Shown piece by piece: positions 6,026 through 8,661 of a stretch of 8,661 nt of DNA. The notes beneath the pieces are model-generated. The model worked only from the letters and a program-made list of their open reading frames with translations, was not told where the DNA came from and made no database searches. Source of the stretch: Clostridium sp. (GTDB lineage Bacteria > Bacillota > Clostridia > Clostridiales > Clostridiaceae); contig JAAZGI010000191.1 of the NCBI GenBank assembly GCA_012511315.1, positions 1 through 8,661 of the forward strand. Direction: 5' to 3'. Within the stretch, counting starts at the first letter, position 1, and each line of letters begins with the position of its first letter. Made by a program: the position numbers and the translations under genes.

Positions 6026-7048
6026 ATGGAGAAAGATCAACTAATTCTGGGAATCGAAACCAGTTGTGATGAGACGGCAGCTTCTGTAGTGAAGAATGGC
6101 CGAATAATAAAATCGAATATCATATCCTCTCAGATACCTCTCCATCGTAAATTCGGGGGAGTCGTTCCTGAGATGGCGTCGCGGAAACATACAGAGAACA
6201 TTACGGGCGTTGTGGACATGGCCTTAAAGGATGCTGGCGTCGGCTTAGACGACATATCGGCCGTAGCGGTGACTAGAGGGCCTGGACTTGTAGGCGCGCT
6301 CCTGGTGGGGCTACAGTACGCTAAGGGCCTAGCCTTTGCAACGGGTAAACCCTTAATCGGTGTAAACCATATTGAAGGGCACATCTGTGCCAACTACATT
6401 CAATATCCGGACCTAAAGCCACCTTTTGTTAGTTTAATTGTATCAGGTGGACATACCTTTATTGTTGAAGTGAAAGGCTATCGTGAATATGAAGTGATTG
6501 CTAAAACCCGAGATGATGCAGTGGGGGAGGCTTTTGATAAAGTGGCTCGAGCACTTTCGCTGCCTTATCCAGGAGGCCCCCAAATTGATCAGTTAGCCAA
6601 GGAAGGTGACGAGAATGCAATTCGTTTTTCAAGACCAAAATTCCATGAAGAAACCTTAGACTTTTCCTTCTCAGGAATTAAGTCGGGGGTTTTGAACTAT
6701 TTAAACAGTCAATCACAAAAAGGGGAATCCATTAACCGTGCCGATGTGGCAGCCTCTTTTCAAAAAGCTGTGATTTCCAATCTGATTGATCATGTCATGG
6801 TGGTGGCAGAGACCAAAGGTTACGATAAAATAGCCGTAGCCGGTGGCGTTGCTTCCAATAGCTATCTGCGTCAAAACTTGATAAAGGCTGGGCAGGAGAA
6901 AAAGATTGAGATTCTATTTCCTGACCCCATTTTATGCACCGACAATGCAGCGATGATAGCCAGTGCAGGTTACTATCAGTTTCTAGCCGGTGAAATTTCC
7001 CCACTGTCTGTGAATGCTGAACCTTCATTGGGCTTGAGTCTTACTTAA
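6026..7048 (+). CDS. tsaD: tRNA threonylcarbamoyladenosine transferase subunit TsaD
   Basis: TsaD transfers the threonylcarbamoyl group from threonylcarbamoyl-AMP to A37 of tRNAs that read ANN codons, forming t6A. It works in the cytoplasm with TsaB and TsaE, using the product of TsaC/Sua5. The 340-residue length is standard. Family motifs are intact: [12 protein letters not shown] (9-20), PEMASRKH (48-55), and the metal-binding NHIEGH (114-119, His115 and His119). The nucleotide loop SGGHT is at 140-144, [11 protein letters not shown] at 165-175, VAGGVASNS at 271-279, and the third metal ligand Asp306 lies in CTDNAAM. AAAGGAG (6011-6017) sits 8 bases before the ATG. It stands apart from tsaB, tsaE and rimI, with which it is often clustered in related bacteria; the GNAT gene upstream is on the other strand and is not RimI-like. 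Positions 6121-6360 are clearly richer in GC (about 55%) than the DNA on either side. Confidence 0.97.
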   Translation: MEKDQLILGIETSCDETAASVVKNGRIIKSNIISSQIPLHRKFGGVVPEMASRKHTENITGVVDMALKDAGVGLDDISAVAVTRGPGLVGALLVGLQYAKGLAFATGKPLIGVNHIEGHICANYIQYPDLKPPFVSLIVSGGHTFIVEVKGYREYEVIAKTRDDAVGEAFDKVARALSLPYPGGPQIDQLAKEGDENAIRFSRPKFHEETLDFSFSGIKSGVLNYLNSQSQKGESINRADVAASFQKAVISNLIDHVMVVAETKGYDKIAVAGGVASNSYLRQNLIKAGQEKKIEILFPDPILCTDNAAMIASAGYYQFLAGEISPLSVNAEPSLGLSLT

Positions 7049-7111
7049 AAATAAAACATAAGCTTAACCAAAATGAAACCTGTAGTTCTTTAAATTAAGT
7101 TAAGATGAGAT

Positions 7112-7138
7112 TTGACGAAAGCAATATCTCGTTAATTT
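7112..7138 (+). promoter_or_regulatory. Weak promoter candidate upstream of htrA
   Basis: TTGACG (7112-7117) is a good -35 match, but the -10 partner is poor (TAATTT at 7133-7138, 15-base spacer). GAGAT (7107-7111) and ATCTC (7126-7130) form a short inverted repeat around the -35 box that could be an operator. There is no terminator between tsaD and htrA, so read-through from tsaD is also likely. Confidence 0.3.
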
Positions 7139-7157
7139 TTGTAAGGGAGGGTGGACC

Positions 7158-8393
7158 ATGTCAGATCAAGACTCAAAATCTAGTGTAACGCAAACAGAAT
7201 CTGAAGTGAATAAAACAACAATGATGAAACCTAAATCAACCAAAATCTTTCGACAATTAATCCTGCCATTTATTACTGGAGTGGTCGGTATTGTATTAGG
7301 CCTTGCTCTAGCCGTTTTAATTCTCCCTCAGACCTCCCTTTTCCCATCATCACCTTTAGGACAGTATATAGAGGAGCGTTCCAGCCAAGCGGCTTTGGAA
7401 GTTTCAAAAGGTGTTATGAGTGATGTTCAAAAGCAGTTGGCTGCAGTAGAAGAACAAAAAGAAATTATAGAGGGTGCCAGACAAGTACCAAACATGACGG
7501 TTTCCGAGATTGTTGAACAAAACAAGACCTCGGTGGTGACCATTGTGACATCAATTGCAGACCCAGAATTGGCAGGCGAAACTAGGCGGTTTATCGGGAC
7601 CGGCTTTATATTAAATCGAGAAGGTATGATCGCTACCAATCAACACGTAGTCGGTGGGGCAGAGACCATTACAGTGATTTTATCGGATGGTCGTGAACTA
7701 AAGGGACAAGAAATTAATTCTGATCGTGATACCGACCTAGCTATTATTAAAATTGATGATCGTAATATGTTGCCAGGTATCGTTACCATGGGTAATTCCA
7801 ATGATATAAACGTAGGCGAACAAGTTGTAGCCATCGGCAGTCCAGTTTCTCGAAATTTTGCCGGAACTGTTACCAGTGGGATTATTTCTGGTAAAGACCG
7901 CAATGTTTATATTGGGGATTCTGTTATTAACTATTTGCAAACGGATGCAGCCATCAATGAAGGAAATTCTGGAGGCCCACTTTTTAATGCAAAGGGAGAG
8001 GTTATTGGAATTAATACAGCCAAGATGTCGGATGATGTTCAAGGAATTGGCTTTGCAATTCCCATTAATATCCTTCAAGAAAAACTGGCTTTTCTTTCCA
8101 AGGTCCCTGTCTATACAGGCTTTACCGCTAAGGATTTGAGCCCTGAAGCCATGGAAGCCCTGAATATTAGCAATGGTATCGTAGTTATTGCTGTAGATCA
8201 AGGCTCGCCTGCCGATGAGGCTGGAATAGAAGAAAAAGATATTATTTTAAAATTTGATGGCGAAGAAATACTGAAAACCACTGAAATGACAGAACTTAGA
8301 GAGCGCCATGAGGTGGGTGACCTGATCAAGATGGAAGTTAAGCGAGGAAATGACATATTCCAAGTGGAACTTGAAATCTCAGAGCGTCCTTAA
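7158..8393 (+). CDS. htrA: Membrane-anchored HtrA/DegP-like serine protease with one PDZ domain
   Basis: This protein is predicted to degrade misfolded proteins outside the cytoplasmic membrane, as HtrA proteases of Gram-positive bacteria do. The 411 residues begin with a hydrophilic cytoplasmic segment (1-32), then a single membrane helix (about 33-57) as a signal anchor. A charged helical linker follows (about 68-110), then a trypsin-like domain (about 115-312) and one PDZ domain (about 318-408). The catalytic triad is complete: His163 in TNQHVV, Asp193 in TDLAIIK and Ser271 in GNSGGP. The oxyanion-loop context (TDAAINEGNSGGPL) is canonical. AAGGGAGG (7143-7150) lies 7 bases before the ATG, which supports the start. 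It follows tsaD by 109 bases on the same strand and may be partly cotranscribed. Stress-induced control is common for this family, but no recognised operator is seen here. It could equally be named degP. Confidence 0.95.
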   Translation: MSDQDSKSSVTQTESEVNKTTMMKPKSTKIFRQLILPFITGVVGIVLGLALAVLILPQTSLFPSSPLGQYIEERSSQAALEVSKGVMSDVQKQLAAVEEQKEIIEGARQVPNMTVSEIVEQNKTSVVTIVTSIADPELAGETRRFIGTGFILNREGMIATNQHVVGGAETITVILSDGRELKGQEINSDRDTDLAIIKIDDRNMLPGIVTMGNSNDINVGEQVVAIGSPVSRNFAGTVTSGIISGKDRNVYIGDSVINYLQTDAAINEGNSGGPLFNAKGEVIGINTAKMSDDVQGIGFAIPINILQEKLAFLSKVPVYTGFTAKDLSPEAMEALNISNGIVVIAVDQGSPADEAGIEEKDIILKFDGEEILKTTEMTELRERHEVGDLIKMEVKRGNDIFQVELEISERP

Positions 8394-8531
8394 AAGGGAA
8401 ATTCTCTGACTTAGATTTATAGGACTATTTATAATTCTTAGGAAATAGCTGATACGGATTAGTCAGGACGTCAAGTTGGGTCAATAATTTTAAGAGCGTG
8501 AAGCATTCCGTGGGAAAATGAATAGTATTTA
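8394..8531. other. Unassigned spacer between htrA and its terminator
   Basis: About 140 bases separate the htrA stop from the terminator, long for a simple 3' end. No ORF with a ribosome site is present on either strand. GTCA occurs three times at 8462, 8470 and 8480, which reads as spaced TTGAC/TGAC motifs on the minus strand. No function can be assigned; it may be a 3' untranslated region. Confidence 0.4.
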
Positions 8532-8569
8532 ATAAAAAAGGCTCTTGCCATCGCAAGAGCCTTTTTTAT
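8532..8569. terminator. Strong bidirectional rho-independent terminator
   Basis: GGCTCTTGC (8540-8548) pairs perfectly with GCAAGAGCC (8553-8561) around a 4-base loop. It is flanked by six A residues (8534-8539) and six T residues (8562-8567), which extend the helix to 17 bp and give a U tract in both directions. It ends the tsaD-htrA transcript and could also stop a convergent gene from beyond the right edge. Confidence 0.95.
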
Positions 8570-8661
8570 CCTTTGATTTTGATTTGAATTTTAACCGCGT
8601 AGTTAACCAAGTAGTTTAAACAAGAAGTAAACTTAGCGGTTTAAAAGAAAATTTACCTGCT

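Noticed and set aside
7737..8201. 154-codon minus-strand ORF within htrA
   Set aside because: It lies wholly inside the protease gene, whose catalytic motifs are clear, and its product has no recognisable motif. It is an antisense shadow.
8616..8660. Possible C-terminal end of a minus-strand gene entering from the right edge
   Set aside because: One minus-strand frame is open for 14 codons to a TAA at 8618-8616, and the terminator at 8532-8569 would suit a convergent gene, but 14 codons are too few to support a call.

Overview
The window looks like chromosomal DNA of a low-GC, Gram-positive anaerobe, most likely a member of the Clostridia. The evidence is AT-rich DNA with near-consensus AGGAGG-type ribosome sites, short intergenic gaps, rho-independent terminators, an HtrA with one N-terminal membrane anchor, and a monofunctional glutamate formiminotransferase paired with HutI. 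I cannot name the species from the sequence. Nothing marks the window as prophage, integrative element or CRISPR locus.

Layout. (1) 1-810: a 10-bp tandem repeat at the window edge, then a 224-residue charged helical protein of unknown function and its terminator. (2) 1006-4132, plus strand: a three-gene unit of ftcD, hutI and a FAD/NAD-type oxidoreductase. HutI makes N-formimino-L-glutamate from imidazolonepropionate, and FtcD moves the formimino group to tetrahydrofolate. These are the last steps of histidine degradation and feed one-carbon metabolism. hutH, hutU and the cyclodeaminase are not in the window, and the role of the oxidoreductase is unknown. (3) 5620-4351, minus strand: a coupled pair, a RusA-like nuclease with an added C-terminal CxxC...CxxC metal site, then a GNAT acetyltransferase. 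It ends at a strong hairpin shared with the convergent hut unit. (4) 5621-6025: a 405-bp divergent intergenic region with promoter candidates in both directions and a second 10-bp tandem repeat just before tsaD. (5) 6026-8393, plus strand: tsaD (tRNA t6A synthesis) and an htrA-type membrane-anchored serine protease, closed by a bidirectional terminator at 8532-8569. The last ~90 bases hold no gene I can support.

The core genes (ftcD, hutI, tsaD, htrA) are ordinary and intact, with catalytic residues in place. I found no convincing undescribed multi-gene system. The points most worth a second look are the RusA/zinc-finger architecture with one substituted acidic position, the divergent oxidoreductase inside a histidine-degradation unit, the unknown protein with an internal repeat, the two 10-bp purine-rich leader repeats, and a GC-rich patch inside tsaD.
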